A stretch of DNA of 64,000 nt from Archangium sp. (lineage in GTDB: Bacteria; Myxococcota; Myxococcia; Myxococcales; Myxococcaceae): contig JAUXRX010000010.1 in NCBI GenBank assembly GCA_030681645.1, positions 124,001 through 188,000 of the forward strand. The letters run 5' to 3'. The position numbers and the translations under genes were made by a program. Shown here piece after piece: positions 24,347 through 33,325 of the stretch. Below the pieces are notes generated by a model, which saw nothing but the letters and a program-made list of their open reading frames with translations, made no database searches and was not told where the DNA came from. How positions within the stretch are numbered: position 1 is the stretch's first letter; every line of letters starts with the position of its first letter.

Positions 24347-25963
24347 ATGAACCGCCTGGCCCTGGTGCCGCTCGTGGTGCTCCTCTGTGCCTGCCCGCCT
24401 CCGAAGCCGGCCGGTTGCACGGTGCCGGGGTCGATCACCAACTGCAGCTGCTTCGGCCAGCCGAACAGCGGGTTCCAGATCTGCGACGCCAATGGCAACC
24501 CGGGAACGTGCATCTGCGGCGATCTCGGCGGAGGGGGTGGAGGTGGCAGCGGCGGCGCGGGTGGAGGTGGCAGCGGCGGCGCGGGTGGAGGCGGCGGCGC
24601 GACGGGCGGCGGCGGCGGCGCGACGGGCGGGGGCACGGGGGGAGGAACGAGCAGCGCCGAGTGCCTGAGCGGGCTCGCGGCTGCGCACCCCACCTGGACT
24701 TCGTCGGAGCTCTCGTCGACCTGCAACGGCGCGGGCGGCGAGTGCGTGGTGCGGCTCGCCGGCGAACACCCGACCTGGACCTCGTCCGAGCTGCGCAGCA
24801 CGTGCCTGGGCGACCTCGAGGGCTGTGGCGGCGCGCTGGCAGAGCGGCGCCCCACCTGGACTTCCTCTGAGCTGCGCTCCACCTGCCTCACGCCCGTGGG
24901 TGGAAGGTGTGTGCCCGACCTGGCGGCGGCACGGCCGACGTGGACGTCGTCGGAGTTGCGCTCGACCTGTCTGAGCGACTTCGGCAACTGCGCGGGCCGG
25001 CTCGCGTTGGAGCGCGCGACGTGGACGTCCTCCGAGCTCCGCTCGACCTGCCTCGCGCCCGCGGGTGGGAACTGCGTGGCGACGCTGGCCAACGCCCGCC
25101 CCACCTGGACCTCGTCAGAGCTGCGCTCGACCTGCCTCGACGACGTGAACGACTGCGCGGGGCGGCTGGCCCGGGTGCGCACGACGTGGACCTCGAGCGA
25201 GCTGCGCTCCACCTGCCTCCCCCCCGCGGGCGCGAGCTGCGTGGTGGGGCTGGCGGGCAATCACCCCACCTGGACCTCGAGCGAGCTGCGCTCGACCTGC
25301 CTCGACGACACGGCCGGTTGCGCCGGGCGGCTCTCTTCGACTCACCCGACCTGGACCTCGAGTGAGCTGCGCTCGACCTGCCTGGCCCCCGCGGGCGCGG
25401 ACTGCGTGGCCGACCTCGCCGCCAGCCACCCGACGTGGACCTCTTCGGAGCTGCGCTCGACCTGCCTCGACGACACCTTCAACTGCGCGGGCCGGCTGTC
25501 CGCCGTCCACCTCACCTGGACCTCGTCGGAGCTTCGCTCGACCTGCCTCTTGCCCGCGGGCGCGGCCTGCGTGGGGAGCCTCGCCACCGCGCGCCCGACG
25601 TGGACCTCTTCCGAGCTGCGCTCGACGTGTCTCTCCGACCTCGGCGATTGCGCGGGCCGCCTCGCCAGCCTGCGCCCGACGTGGACCTCGAGCGAGCTGC
25701 GCTCGACCTGCCTTTCGCCCGCGGGCGCCGACTGCGTGGTGTTCCTCTCGTTGAACCGCGCCACCTGGACCTCGTCAGAGCTGCGCTCGACCTGCCTCGA
25801 CGACACCACCAACTGCGCCGGACGGCTCGCGGGCCCCCGCGCGACGTGGACGTCTTCGGAGCTTCGCAGCACGTGCCTGGGCAAGGGCGGTGACTGCATC
25901 GTGGGGCTGGCCATCGCCCAGCCGACGTGGACGTCGTCAGAGCTGCGCTCGAGCTGCCCCTGA
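24347..25963 (+). CDS. Repeat lipoprotein with 16 Cys-framed TWTSSELRSTC units
   Basis: A 538-residue exported lipoprotein. The signal peptide ends LLCAC, with the lipidated Cys near residue 16. A short Cys-rich segment (residues ~24-58) and a ~45-residue Gly-rich linker follow. Residues ~104-538 are sixteen consecutive repeats of 27 or 28 residues, each of the form C-x3-L-(A/S)-x3-(H/R)-x-TWTSSELRSTC-x5-7. The TWTSSEL core is invariant in all sixteen. Two versions alternate from unit 4: one begins CAGRL and is followed by a PAG spacer; the other begins CV and is followed by an acidic DD or SD spacer. The natural unit is thus a pair of about 55 residues. Each repeat has two Cys about 20 residues apart, suggesting disulfide-closed helical hairpins in an elongated rod. 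No known family recognised; no enzyme motif. Confidence 0.92.
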   Translation: MNRLALVPLVVLLCACPPPKPAGCTVPGSITNCSCFGQPNSGFQICDANGNPGTCICGDLGGGGGGGSGGAGGGGSGGAGGGGGATGGGGGATGGGTGGGTSSAECLSGLAAAHPTWTSSELSSTCNGAGGECVVRLAGEHPTWTSSELRSTCLGDLEGCGGALAERRPTWTSSELRSTCLTPVGGRCVPDLAAARPTWTSSELRSTCLSDFGNCAGRLALERATWTSSELRSTCLAPAGGNCVATLANARPTWTSSELRSTCLDDVNDCAGRLARVRTTWTSSELRSTCLPPAGASCVVGLAGNHPTWTSSELRSTCLDDTAGCAGRLSSTHPTWTSSELRSTCLAPAGADCVADLAASHPTWTSSELRSTCLDDTFNCAGRLSAVHLTWTSSELRSTCLLPAGAACVGSLATARPTWTSSELRSTCLSDLGDCAGRLASLRPTWTSSELRSTCLSPAGADCVVFLSLNRATWTSSELRSTCLDDTTNCAGRLAGPRATWTSSELRSTCLGKGGDCIVGLAIAQPTWTSSELRSSCP

Positions 25964-25978
25964 GCTCTCGCCCGGAGC

Positions 25979-27085
25979 TCAACCCGCCGTGACGAAGCTG
26001 CTCACCCGCTGCCCGGGCACGAGGCGGGTGTTGACCTCGAGCTCGATGACGGTCTCGAGCACCTTGGTGTCGTTCTTCTCGATGGGGTCGTCGGTGCGGA
26101 TGTTCTTCCGCCCGAACCTGCGCCCCACCTCGACCACCTTGCCGGTGAAGCGCTCGGCGCCGAAGGCGTCGGCGGTGACGTACGCGCTGGCCCCCACCAC
26201 CACCCGGGCGATGTCGCGCTCGTCGACGTCCATGCGCACGCGCAGCTTCGTGGTGTCGCCCATCACCACCAGCGGCTCGGTGCCCTGGAAGCTGTAGAGC
26301 TCGCCCTTGCGCACCTTCACCTGGAGCACCTCGCCGTCGATGGGCGCGCGCACCTGGAGCCGCTCGAGCTGCGCCTGCGCCTGGGCCACCCGCGCCTCGG
26401 CGGCGAGCACCCGGGCCCGCTGAAACGAGACCTCTTCACTGCGGCTACCCGCGTCGGCCGCGCGGAAGCGGGCGTCGCTGGCGCGCCAGCTGGCCTGGTC
26501 GGTCTGCGCCTGGCGCCTGGCCCGCTCGAGCTCGTCGGCGGTGGCCGCGCCCGACTTCGCCAACTGCTCGGTGCGCACCAGGATTCCGGCAGAGAGGTCG
26601 GCGCGCGACTTCGCGGCCTGCGCGTCGGCGGCCACGGCGTCCTTGTCTTCCACGCGCACGCCGCGCTGCACCCGGGTGAGGTTGGCGCGCTCGGCGGCGA
26701 GGTCGGCCTCGGCCGATTGGAGCTGCGCCCGCTCGACGCCGTCCTCGAGCTGCACCAGCGCGGCTCCCTTCTTCACCTGCTGACCCTCGCGCACGAGCAC
26801 GTCGGCCACCACGGCGCTCACCTGCGCGGCGACCTTCGTCTCGCGGTCGGCCGGCTCGACCACCCCGTTGCCGCCCACCACGCCCGGCCCCGAGGCAGGC
26901 AGGGCGTCCCTCTCGTCGGCGCCGCCTCCGCGAGGCTTCGCGTCGCGCTCGGCCTTCTTCCCGTCCTTCGCCACCGGCACGGTCACCGGCTGCGCGGTGG
27001 CGTTGCGAACGATCTGCGCCCCGCAGCTCCCCAGCAAGAGGAGGAAGGCGACGACCCGGACACTGCCTGGAACTTTGTCGAGCAT
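25979..27085 (-). CDS. ABC exporter membrane fusion protein (HlyD/DevB type)
   Basis: A 368-residue periplasmic adaptor linking an inner-membrane ABC exporter to a TolC channel. The N-terminus (VVAFLLLLGSCGAQ) is a signal with an LGSC lipobox, so it is probably a lipoprotein. A lipoyl half-motif (DVLVREGQQVKKGAALVQLE) is followed by a long coiled-coil hairpin (residues ~125-250, rich in Ala, Gln and Arg). The second lipoyl half (LQVRAPIDGEVLQVKVRKGE) and beta-barrel strands come next. It is the last gene of a four-gene minus-strand operon, 9 bp after the ATPase gene. Confidence 0.88.
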   Translation of the reverse strand: MLDKVPGSVRVVAFLLLLGSCGAQIVRNATAQPVTVPVAKDGKKAERDAKPRGGGADERDALPASGPGVVGGNGVVEPADRETKVAAQVSAVVADVLVREGQQVKKGAALVQLEDGVERAQLQSAEADLAAERANLTRVQRGVRVEDKDAVAADAQAAKSRADLSAGILVRTEQLAKSGAATADELERARRQAQTDQASWRASDARFRAADAGSRSEEVSFQRARVLAAEARVAQAQAQLERLQVRAPIDGEVLQVKVRKGELYSFQGTEPLVVMGDTTKLRVRMDVDERDIARVVVGASAYVTADAFGAERFTGKVVEVGRRFGRKNIRTDDPIEKNDTKVLETVIELEVNTRLVPGQRVSSFVTAG

Positions 27086-27094
27086 GGTGTGGCC

Positions 27095-27787
27095 TCAGTG
27101 CGGCGGCGCGGCGAGCAGCAGCCCGTCTTCGATGTGCACGGTGCGATCGGCGAAGTGGAAGATGCGGTTGTCGTGGGTCACCACCACCACGGTGTGCCCG
27201 CGCTCGGTCGACAGCTTCTTGAGCAGCTCGGTGACCTGCTGCCCCGTCTCGGCGTCGAGCGAAGCGGTCGGCTCGTCGGCGAGGATGAGCGGAGGCCGCC
27301 CCGCCACCGCGCGCGCCACCGCCACCCGCTGCCGCTGCCCGCCCGAGAGATCGTTCGGGTGCCGCTTGAGCTTGTCGCCCAGCCCCACCGCCGAGAGCAC
27401 GTCGCGGGCCTCGGCCACCGCCTGCCTCCGGCTCGAGCCGCGCAGCTCGAGGGGAAAGGCCACGTTGTCTTCGATGCTGAGCGCCGGGAGCAGGTTGTTC
27501 CCCTGGAAGATGAAGCCGATGTACGAGAGCCGCAGCTCGGGCAGCTCCGATTCACGGCGGCCGTGCAGCGGTTCGCCGAAGAGCCACCCCTCACCCGAGG
27601 TCGGGGCCAACACGCAGCCGAGGATCGACAGGAGCGTGGTCTTGCCGCTGCCCGACGGGCCCACCAGCATCATGAACTCACCCTGCGTGACCGAGAGGTC
27701 GATGCCCTTGAGCGCCTGGAAGGCGAGCGCGCCGGTGCCGTAGGTCTTGGTGAGGCCCTCGAGCTTCACCGCCAGCTCGCCGCTCAT
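27095..27787 (-). CDS. ABC exporter ATP-binding protein (DevA/MacB/LolD type)
   Basis: A 230-residue nucleotide-binding subunit. The Walker A is GPSGSGKTTLL, the Q loop is in GFIFQGNNLLPALS, the signature is LSGGQRQRVAVARA and the Walker B is LILADEPTASLD; the switch His is in VVVVTHDN. It matches the subfamily that pairs with FtsX-type permeases. Its ATG overlaps the permease stop by four bases (ATGA), a sign of translational coupling. It powers export by the tripartite system encoded around it. Confidence 0.93.
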   Translation of the reverse strand: MSGELAVKLEGLTKTYGTGALAFQALKGIDLSVTQGEFMMLVGPSGSGKTTLLSILGCVLAPTSGEGWLFGEPLHGRRESELPELRLSYIGFIFQGNNLLPALSIEDNVAFPLELRGSSRRQAVAEARDVLSAVGLGDKLKRHPNDLSGGQRQRVAVARAVAGRPPLILADEPTASLDAETGQQVTELLKKLSTERGHTVVVVTHDNRIFHFADRTVHIEDGLLLAAPPH

Positions 27788-28959
27788 CGGAACACCATCG
27801 CGGGCTCGAGCTGCCGCAGGCGCAGCAGGGCCAGCACCGAGGCCACCAGGCACACGCCCACCATCAGGGCGAAGGTGATGCCGATGCTGGCCGTGGGGAG
27901 AATCGGGGTGAGCTGGGCGTTGCGAATGCCCTGCACCAGGGCCGCCATCATGCCCAGGCCGATGAGGCTGCCCACCACCCCGTAGACCATCGCCTGCACG
28001 AAGAGCAGCCGCGCCAGGTCGCCGGTGGTGGCGCCGATGGCCTTGATGGTGCCGAACTGGCGCATGTTGTCGACCACCGACGAGAACATCGAGAGCGCGA
28101 CGGTGATCAGGCCCACCAGCAGGCCCATGAAGGTCGAGGTGCCGAAGCTGAAGCCGATCTGCGTGGCGGTGAGGATGTAGTTGAGGATCTCCGCGAGGTA
28201 CTCGTCGCGCGTCATCACCCGCGTGTCGGGCAGCTCCCGCTGCAGCCGCTCGCGCAGCGCGGTGAGGGGAACGCCCGGGGCGGCCTTCACCAGCAGGAAG
28301 GTGTGCGCGCCTTCGGGCTGCTTGAGAATCTCCCGCGCCAGCGTCTGCTCGGCGAACGCGTAGGCCGGGGCGAACGGCAGCAGGCCCCAGGTGAAGCCCA
28401 CCGCCTGCACGTGGTGACCGCCCAGCTCGCGCACCGAGCCGAGGTTGAGCCCGCCGAACTTCTCGCGCTCGGAGTCCTCGAAGATGACCGCCCCCGGCTG
28501 CAGCAGCGCGTCGGCGGTGCCCGCGACCAGGTTCCACGGCCCTCCGGCGAAGCGGGGCGCGCGCGTGCCCACCAGCGACACCGGCTCGGTGCCGCCGTTG
28601 GGCAGCTTGAGCTGCGCCGCCTGCACCAGGAGCGGCTCGGCCCAGAGCACGCCCGGCGTGGAGCGCGCGCGGTTGAGCTGGGCGTCGTTGAGCGGCGAGC
28701 CGCCCTGGAACTGGCGCGTGCCGGGCGGCGTGACCCAGATGTCGGCGGCGGCGTTCTCCACGAACATGCGGTTCTTGAAGAGCAGCGCGAGGAAGGTGCC
28801 GACCTGGAAGTTGCCCAGGACCACCGCGAACACCACGCCGAAGAGCGTGCCGGCGAGCTTGAGGCGGTCGAAGAACATCATGCGCACGCCGATGACGCCC
28901 AGCGTCTGCCAGCGCTTGAAGAAGCCGGGGCGGGTGCGAATGGGTCGGGCCTGCGTCAT
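27784..28959 (-). CDS. ABC exporter permease (FtsX/DevC type)
   Basis: A 391-residue inner-membrane permease with the four-segment FtsX/MacB plan. The first membrane helix (~38-60, LAGTLFGVVFAVVLGNFQVG) is followed by a large periplasmic domain (residues ~65-270), then three C-terminal helices that include GLLVGLITVALSMFSSVVDN and FALMVGVCLVASVLALLRLR. The QFGTIKAIGATTGDLARLL coupling segment contacts the ATPase. It overlaps the TolC gene stop by four bases and the ATPase gene start by four bases. The substrate is unknown; related systems export lipids, peptides or drugs. Confidence 0.9.
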   Translation of the reverse strand: MTQARPIRTRPGFFKRWQTLGVIGVRMMFFDRLKLAGTLFGVVFAVVLGNFQVGTFLALLFKNRMFVENAAADIWVTPPGTRQFQGGSPLNDAQLNRARSTPGVLWAEPLLVQAAQLKLPNGGTEPVSLVGTRAPRFAGGPWNLVAGTADALLQPGAVIFEDSEREKFGGLNLGSVRELGGHHVQAVGFTWGLLPFAPAYAFAEQTLAREILKQPEGAHTFLLVKAAPGVPLTALRERLQRELPDTRVMTRDEYLAEILNYILTATQIGFSFGTSTFMGLLVGLITVALSMFSSVVDNMRQFGTIKAIGATTGDLARLLFVQAMVYGVVGSLIGLGMMAALVQGIRNAQLTPILPTASIGITFALMVGVCLVASVLALLRLRQLEPAMVFR

Positions 28960-30239
28960 GGCCCTGCTCCCTGCAGCGGCTCGCCCGCAGAGATGGCCAG
29001 GAGCGCGCGGGCCGAGGCCAGCTCGGCGCTCGCCTGGATGTCGCCCAGCTCGGCGGAGAAGAGGTCGCGCTCCGACTGGATGACGTCGAGCTGCGTGGCC
29101 ACGCCGGCGAGGTTGCGCTCGTGGGCGAGGCTCGAGGCGCGGCGCGCCGCGGCCACCTGGGCCCGGGCCGCCGAGACCTTCTTCACCGAGGCCTTCGCCT
29201 TCTGCCAGTCGGCGTGGAGCTGATCCGCCGCCTGCCGCCGCGCCCGCTCGGCCGCGATGAGCGCCGTCTCCTGCCCGGCGCGGAGCGCGCGCAGGCCAGC
29301 CACCGCGGGCACGTCGAGGCGCCAGCTGAAGGTGAGCCCGGCGTTGGAGAGGGCCGACTGGTCCTGGAAGCCGGTGGCGTTGGTGAAGCGCTGGGTGAAC
29401 TGCGCGTTGACGCTGGGCACCAGGGCGAGCGTGGCGGCGGCGGAGGTGCGGCTGGCGGCGGTGACGTCTTCGTCGGCGGCCTGCACAGCGGGCCGCCCGT
29501 CCACGCCCCGGGCCAGCAGCGGCTCGAGGGGCGGCACCGGCTCGAGCGAATCGAGAGGGAGCGGCGGCACCTCGCCGGGGCTCAACCCGCTGAGCGTCTC
29601 CAGGGTGCGCGCGCCGGTGGCCACCAGCGACTCGGCGTCGGCGACGAGCTGCTGGTTGCGCTCGACCTCGGCCCGCCCGCGCATGAGCTCGAGCTCGTTG
29701 GCCACGCCCGCGGCGGTGCGCGCCGCGGTGACCTCCACCTGCGCCTGGGAGAGCGCGAGTGAACGTTGCGCCGACTCGAGCACCGCGCGGGCGCCCAGGT
29801 ACGCGTAGAAGGCGCTCACCACCTGGCGGTGCACCTGCTCGCGGGTCGACTGGTCGCGGCGCACGGCGGCCCGGGCAGAAGAAGACGCGGCGGCCGTCTC
29901 GAGCCAGCGGGAAGGAGCGAGCAGCGGCACCTCGGCCTTGAACGTCGCGTCGAGCTGGTTCTTCGGAACGATGACGACGGTCGTCGAGCTGGTGGCCCCG
30001 GTGGGGAAGCCCAGCACCGCGTCGTACTGGTTGTGAGTCCAGCCTCCGCTGGCGGTGAGGCTGGGCAGCAGCCCGCCCCAGGCCTGCGCGAACTCGGCCT
30101 CGGCCCGCTCGCGGGCCTGCGCACCGGTGCGTGCGTCGAGGTTGGCCCGCTCAGCCGAAGAGAGGAACTGGGCCAGCGGCTGCGCCATCGCCGGCGCGGC
30201 CGCCAGGCACCACACGAGGCCTATTTCTTTGATTCTCAC
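28956..30239 (-). CDS. TolC-family outer membrane efflux protein
   Basis: A 427-residue outer-membrane channel subunit. The signal peptide ends AAAPAMA. Two internally related halves of long coiled-coil helices rich in Ala, Glu, Arg and Gln are visible: for example SYNTAX-like runs around residues 120-200 with RTAAGVANELELMRGRAEVE, and LAHERNLAGVATQLDVIQSE near the C-terminus. These are the classic TolC 'G-x-A-x-x-L-D-V-x-x-A' type turns. It is the first gene of the efflux operon; the start is a GTG, and the divergent TetR gene lies 99 bp away. Confidence 0.88.
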   Translation of the reverse strand: MRIKEIGLVWCLAAAPAMAQPLAQFLSSAERANLDARTGAQARERAEAEFAQAWGGLLPSLTASGGWTHNQYDAVLGFPTGATSSTTVVIVPKNQLDATFKAEVPLLAPSRWLETAAASSSARAAVRRDQSTREQVHRQVVSAFYAYLGARAVLESAQRSLALSQAQVEVTAARTAAGVANELELMRGRAEVERNQQLVADAESLVATGARTLETLSGLSPGEVPPLPLDSLEPVPPLEPLLARGVDGRPAVQAADEDVTAASRTSAAATLALVPSVNAQFTQRFTNATGFQDQSALSNAGLTFSWRLDVPAVAGLRALRAGQETALIAAERARRQAADQLHADWQKAKASVKKVSAARAQVAAARRASSLAHERNLAGVATQLDVIQSERDLFSAELGDIQASAELASARALLAISAGEPLQGAGP

Positions 30240-30338
30240 GATTGAGCTACGAATTAAGACTGACGTCGGCCCGCAGCAATCAGAAATGCGGGCTCATTCT
30301 CAATTGCGTATACCAAATGCTCGCTTTTATGATGAGGC
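30240..30338. promoter_or_regulatory. AT-rich divergent promoter/operator region of the efflux operon
   Basis: The 99 bp between the TolC gene and the TetR gene are far more AT-rich than the rest of the window. They must contain promoters for both directions. ATTGAG (30241) and CTCAAT (30299) form a small inverted repeat. A TATGAT box lies at 30332 and a TTAAT element at 30254. By analogy with TetR-regulated pumps the repressor probably binds here, but no perfect operator palindrome is visible. Confidence 0.5.
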
Positions 30339-31016
30339 GTGGCCCGCACCAGGGGAAGCCGGAACGTCAGGTACGAGGAGCAGCGGGCGACGCTGGCCCG
30401 GCTGGTGCGCGTGGCGCTGACCGCCGACGAAGGAATTCACGCGTCGCTGCGGGAGCTGGCGAGCGCGGCCGGCACCTCGGTGGCCACGCTCAAGCACTAC
30501 TTCGGAGATCGCGAAGGCCTGCTGCAGGCGGTGATGGAGAACCAGCGGGCCGAAGGGGCTCCGTACCTGGCGATGGCCGCGGTGGCGAAGCCCGGCGACG
30601 TGCGGGCCTCGCTGCTGCACTTCCTCCAGGGGCTCTCGACGGCCTGGTTCAAGTACGGGGTGGGCAAGATGTACGCGTCCACGCTGGCGGTGGGGCTGGG
30701 CAGCAGGGCGGTGGGGCCCAGCTACGTCACCCACGTGCTCGAGCCGCTGCTGCAGACCGGCGAGTCGCTGCTGCGGCAGCACCTCGAGCGGGGCGAGCTG
30801 GACGTCGACGACGTTCGCCACGCGTCGCTGATGCTGCTGTCCCCGGTGGTGTTCGGCCTGTTGCACCAGGACAGCCTGGGCGGGGCGCAGTGCCGGCCCC
30901 TCGACCTGCCCCGCTTCCTCGCCACGCACGTCGACGCCTTCCTCCGCGCATTTCCCCCGCGCACGAAGCGAACGCGAGGCACCGCCAGGCCTGAGAAGCT
31001 CCGCAGCGCGCCGTGA
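30339..31016 (+). CDS. TetR/AcrR-family transcriptional regulator
   Basis: A 225-residue repressor-type protein. The N-terminal DNA-binding domain has the TetR pattern (SLRELASAAGTSVATLKHYF, where the recognition helix precedes the usual YxHF) followed by GDREGLLQAVMENQ. The rest is the all-helical ligand-binding and dimerisation domain. It is divergent from the TolC/ABC operon and is therefore the likely local regulator, responding to a pump substrate. The start is a GTG. No ligand can be deduced. Confidence 0.88.
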   Translation: MARTRGSRNVRYEEQRATLARLVRVALTADEGIHASLRELASAAGTSVATLKHYFGDREGLLQAVMENQRAEGAPYLAMAAVAKPGDVRASLLHFLQGLSTAWFKYGVGKMYASTLAVGLGSRAVGPSYVTHVLEPLLQTGESLLRQHLERGELDVDDVRHASLMLLSPVVFGLLHQDSLGGAQCRPLDLPRFLATHVDAFLRAFPPRTKRTRGTARPEKLRSAP

Positions 31017-31280
31017 CGGTTCTCCGCGCGCGCTCGAGGCGCTGAGTCAAGCCGGCGCCGGGGGCAGCACGCACCGCGTGCAGAGACGCCGCAGCGATCG
31101 CCGCGGCAAGGCGCTCGAACACCCCGGCCCGCACGCCCGGCGCAGCAGGCCGGTGCTTCGCGCTTGCGCGCGCGCGCCACGCGGCAGGCAGCGCTTGCAC
31201 TCTCGAAGGGGCCGCTTCCCCCGGAGGGGCCATGGCACGGCCAGTGCTCTCCTCACCGCGAACCAACAGGGAGGCAGCAC

Positions 31281-33227
31281 ATGAACAGACGCGCTGAGGG
31301 GAACCCCATCACGCAGTCATCTCGAGACCGCCGCGGCAGCCCGAAGGACCTGCACGATTCGATGCGACGCAGGCTGCTGGGTCCGCTGCTCTTGCTCGCC
31401 GCCGCCCTGCCGGGGTGCGGGCTGGCGGACGATTCGGCAAGCGCCACCTCGAGTCTCGCCCTGGTGAACCTGCCACGCCCGTTGGCCTGGGAGACGGTGG
31501 CCAACAACGCGACGCTGATCCCCGGTGGCGGCGCGAAGACCTTCAGCTCGTACAACCAGCCGTCGGTGAACGGGAGCGGCTTCGTGGTGTTCCGCGCCCG
31601 CAGCACCGGTTCTGAAGGCGGAGGAGAAGGCGAGGCGCTGGTGACGGCCGCGAGTGAACCGTCGGGGGGCGGGGCCCCGGTGCGGGGGATCTTCACCCGC
31701 GACATGTTCACGAGACTCTCGCCGGGCGCCATCACCCCGCTCGCCGCGAACGGCTGCCCCGCGCCGGCGCCGAACAACCTCGGCGCACCCTTCAACGAGT
31801 TCCCTTCCATTCCGCGCATCGACCTGACGCTGCGGACCATCGCCACCCGGGCGCAGTCACAGCCGGTGTGGGAGTACTCCGTCGGACCCGACGTCACCAC
31901 GCGGGTGGGGACCTCGGGGGTGTACGCGAACCCGGGCGGCGTCCTGCAGGCCGGGGCGAACCTGCTGGGCGCCGTGACCGACTGGACCAGCGGTCAGCTC
32001 AGCTTCGCCGAGATGCAGGTGCCAGGGACCCGCGCCGGAACCCGCTTCGACCAGTTCCCGGGCGCGCCCGGCGTGGCCGGCTCGATGATCGTCTTCAAGG
32101 GCAACTGGACCGACGTCACGGTGCCCTCGCTTCCCGCGGGACGCACCGGGGTCTACTTCCGTGACCTGGCGAGCCCCACCAACCGCATCCAGCGGGTGGC
32201 GGACAACGTGACGTCGCGCATCCCCGGGACCACCACGCTGTTCGGGTCCACCGCGCCGCCGAGCGCAGCGAAGGGCTTCATGGTGTTCGTGGGCTCCGAC
32301 AACGAGGACAACCCCACGGCAGGTGGCGTCTACCGGGCCCCGCTGCGGGCCAACCCCCCGCTGCAGGTGCTGGCGAGGATCGGTGGCCCGGTGCCGAACG
32401 CCAGGGGGCAGGCGACCAGCCAGCGGTTCACCCGCTTCGGCGAGGGGCTCTCCTACGACGGAAGGTACGTGGCCTTCTGGGCTTCCTGGGGAACGGCGAC
32501 GCGGCCGCTGCAGCTCCGCTGCGTGAGCGATGGCAACAAGGAGGTCATCGCATGGTGCGTCGCGCACAGCGCGAACCTCGACGGCTGGTACACGATGAGC
32601 GTTCCGGCCAACCAGGGCCTCTTCGTGCACGACACCAGGAGAGGGAAGACCTGGCTGGTCGCGCAGACGGGCCCCACCTTCCGGGACTTCCTGTTCTGGA
32701 ACTACTCGGGCCGGCCTCCGGGAACGGGCGGCGGCGACGGAGAAGACAGCTACGAACCTCCGCGCTGGCGCACCAACGCCTTCGCGGCGGTCAACGGTAC
32801 GCACGGGTCCCACTTCCAACTGGCCTTCAAGGCCCAGCACACCGACGGAAGCACCGGCCTCTACCTGATCGAGGAACCGGAGATGCACGCGGGTGAGTTC
32901 AGGGTGCTCGTCGACACGCGGACCTCCGCCTGGGACCTCGACCTCGGCGCGCCCCCGGCGGACGCTGCTGGCAACCCGCTCCGGGTCACCTCGGTGGGCC
33001 TGGAGAGGGACGCCTTCCGCAGCGACGGCGACGGCCACGGCGACGGCCACGGCCACGGCCACGGCGGGGGCTGGAGCTACCTGGTCATCAACAGCAGCAT
33101 GGCCAACGCCGATGCCTCGGTGAGCTGGGCAGGCATCTACCTGGCGCGGATCAGAAATCCGGATGGCGACGATGACCGCGACGATGACCGCGACGATGAC
33201 GGAGACGATGACCGGCACGGACACTGA
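31281..33227 (+). CDS. Large secreted lipoprotein with His- and Asp-rich C-terminus
   Basis: A 648-residue exported protein. GGGAGG lies six bases before the ATG at 31281, giving a long N-region before the hydrophobic core LLGPLLLLAAALPGC; an alternative start at 31362 would give a shorter signal. The lipobox is LPGC. The mature part has repeated 'V(Y/F)xRDL' and 'GF(V/M)VF' strands (residues ~60-560), like a beta-propeller or sandwich. Near the end is a Gly-His-Asp stretch (DGDGHGDGHGHGHGGG), and the last 20 residues are an Asp/Arg/His run; both are encoded by short DNA repeats. These look like metal (Ca2+, Zn2+ or Ni2+) binding tails. Function unknown. Confidence 0.82.
   Translation: MNRRAEGNPITQSSRDRRGSPKDLHDSMRRRLLGPLLLLAAALPGCGLADDSASATSSLALVNLPRPLAWETVANNATLIPGGGAKTFSSYNQPSVNGSGFVVFRARSTGSEGGGEGEALVTAASEPSGGGAPVRGIFTRDMFTRLSPGAITPLAANGCPAPAPNNLGAPFNEFPSIPRIDLTLRTIATRAQSQPVWEYSVGPDVTTRVGTSGVYANPGGVLQAGANLLGAVTDWTSGQLSFAEMQVPGTRAGTRFDQFPGAPGVAGSMIVFKGNWTDVTVPSLPAGRTGVYFRDLASPTNRIQRVADNVTSRIPGTTTLFGSTAPPSAAKGFMVFVGSDNEDNPTAGGVYRAPLRANPPLQVLARIGGPVPNARGQATSQRFTRFGEGLSYDGRYVAFWASWGTATRPLQLRCVSDGNKEVIAWCVAHSANLDGWYTMSVPANQGLFVHDTRRGKTWLVAQTGPTFRDFLFWNYSGRPPGTGGGDGEDSYEPPRWRTNAFAAVNGTHGSHFQLAFKAQHTDGSTGLYLIEEPEMHAGEFRVLVDTRTSAWDLDLGAPPADAAGNPLRVTSVGLERDAFRSDGDGHGDGHGHGHGGGWSYLVINSSMANADASVSWAGIYLARIRNPDGDDDRDDDRDDDGDDDRHGH
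33026..33225 (+). repeat. Two short-period DNA repeats encoding His/Gly and Asp/Arg runs
   Basis: At 33026-33066 the unit ggccac/ggcgac (6 bp) repeats about six times; at 33166-33222 units of 12 bp like gacgatgaccgc repeat about four to five times. Both stay in frame in the lipoprotein gene and are candidates for length variation by slippage. Confidence 0.8.
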
Positions 33228-33325
33228 ACCTGAGCGGTGCGACCGGGCGGTGAGCCGATTCGGCTCGCTGCTGAGACTGCGGGCGAGCCAGGTGTATCCG
33301 TCCGATCACACCACCCCGGAGAAGC

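Noticed and set aside
24542..24660. Gly-rich coding stretch as a possible GC-skewed repeat or phase-variable tract
   Set aside because: Units are irregular and it is explained as a flexible linker of the lipoprotein.
24660..25963. Regularly spaced repeats suggestive of a CRISPR array
   Set aside because: Repeats are 81-84 bp apart, translate in one frame, and have no unique spacers of constant length; they encode the protein repeats.
31017..31280. Minus-strand frames with CxxC pairs between the TetR gene and the His-rich lipoprotein gene
   Set aside because: Arg-, Ala- and Pro-rich composition in all frames is typical of non-coding high-GC DNA. No ribosome binding site or family motif.
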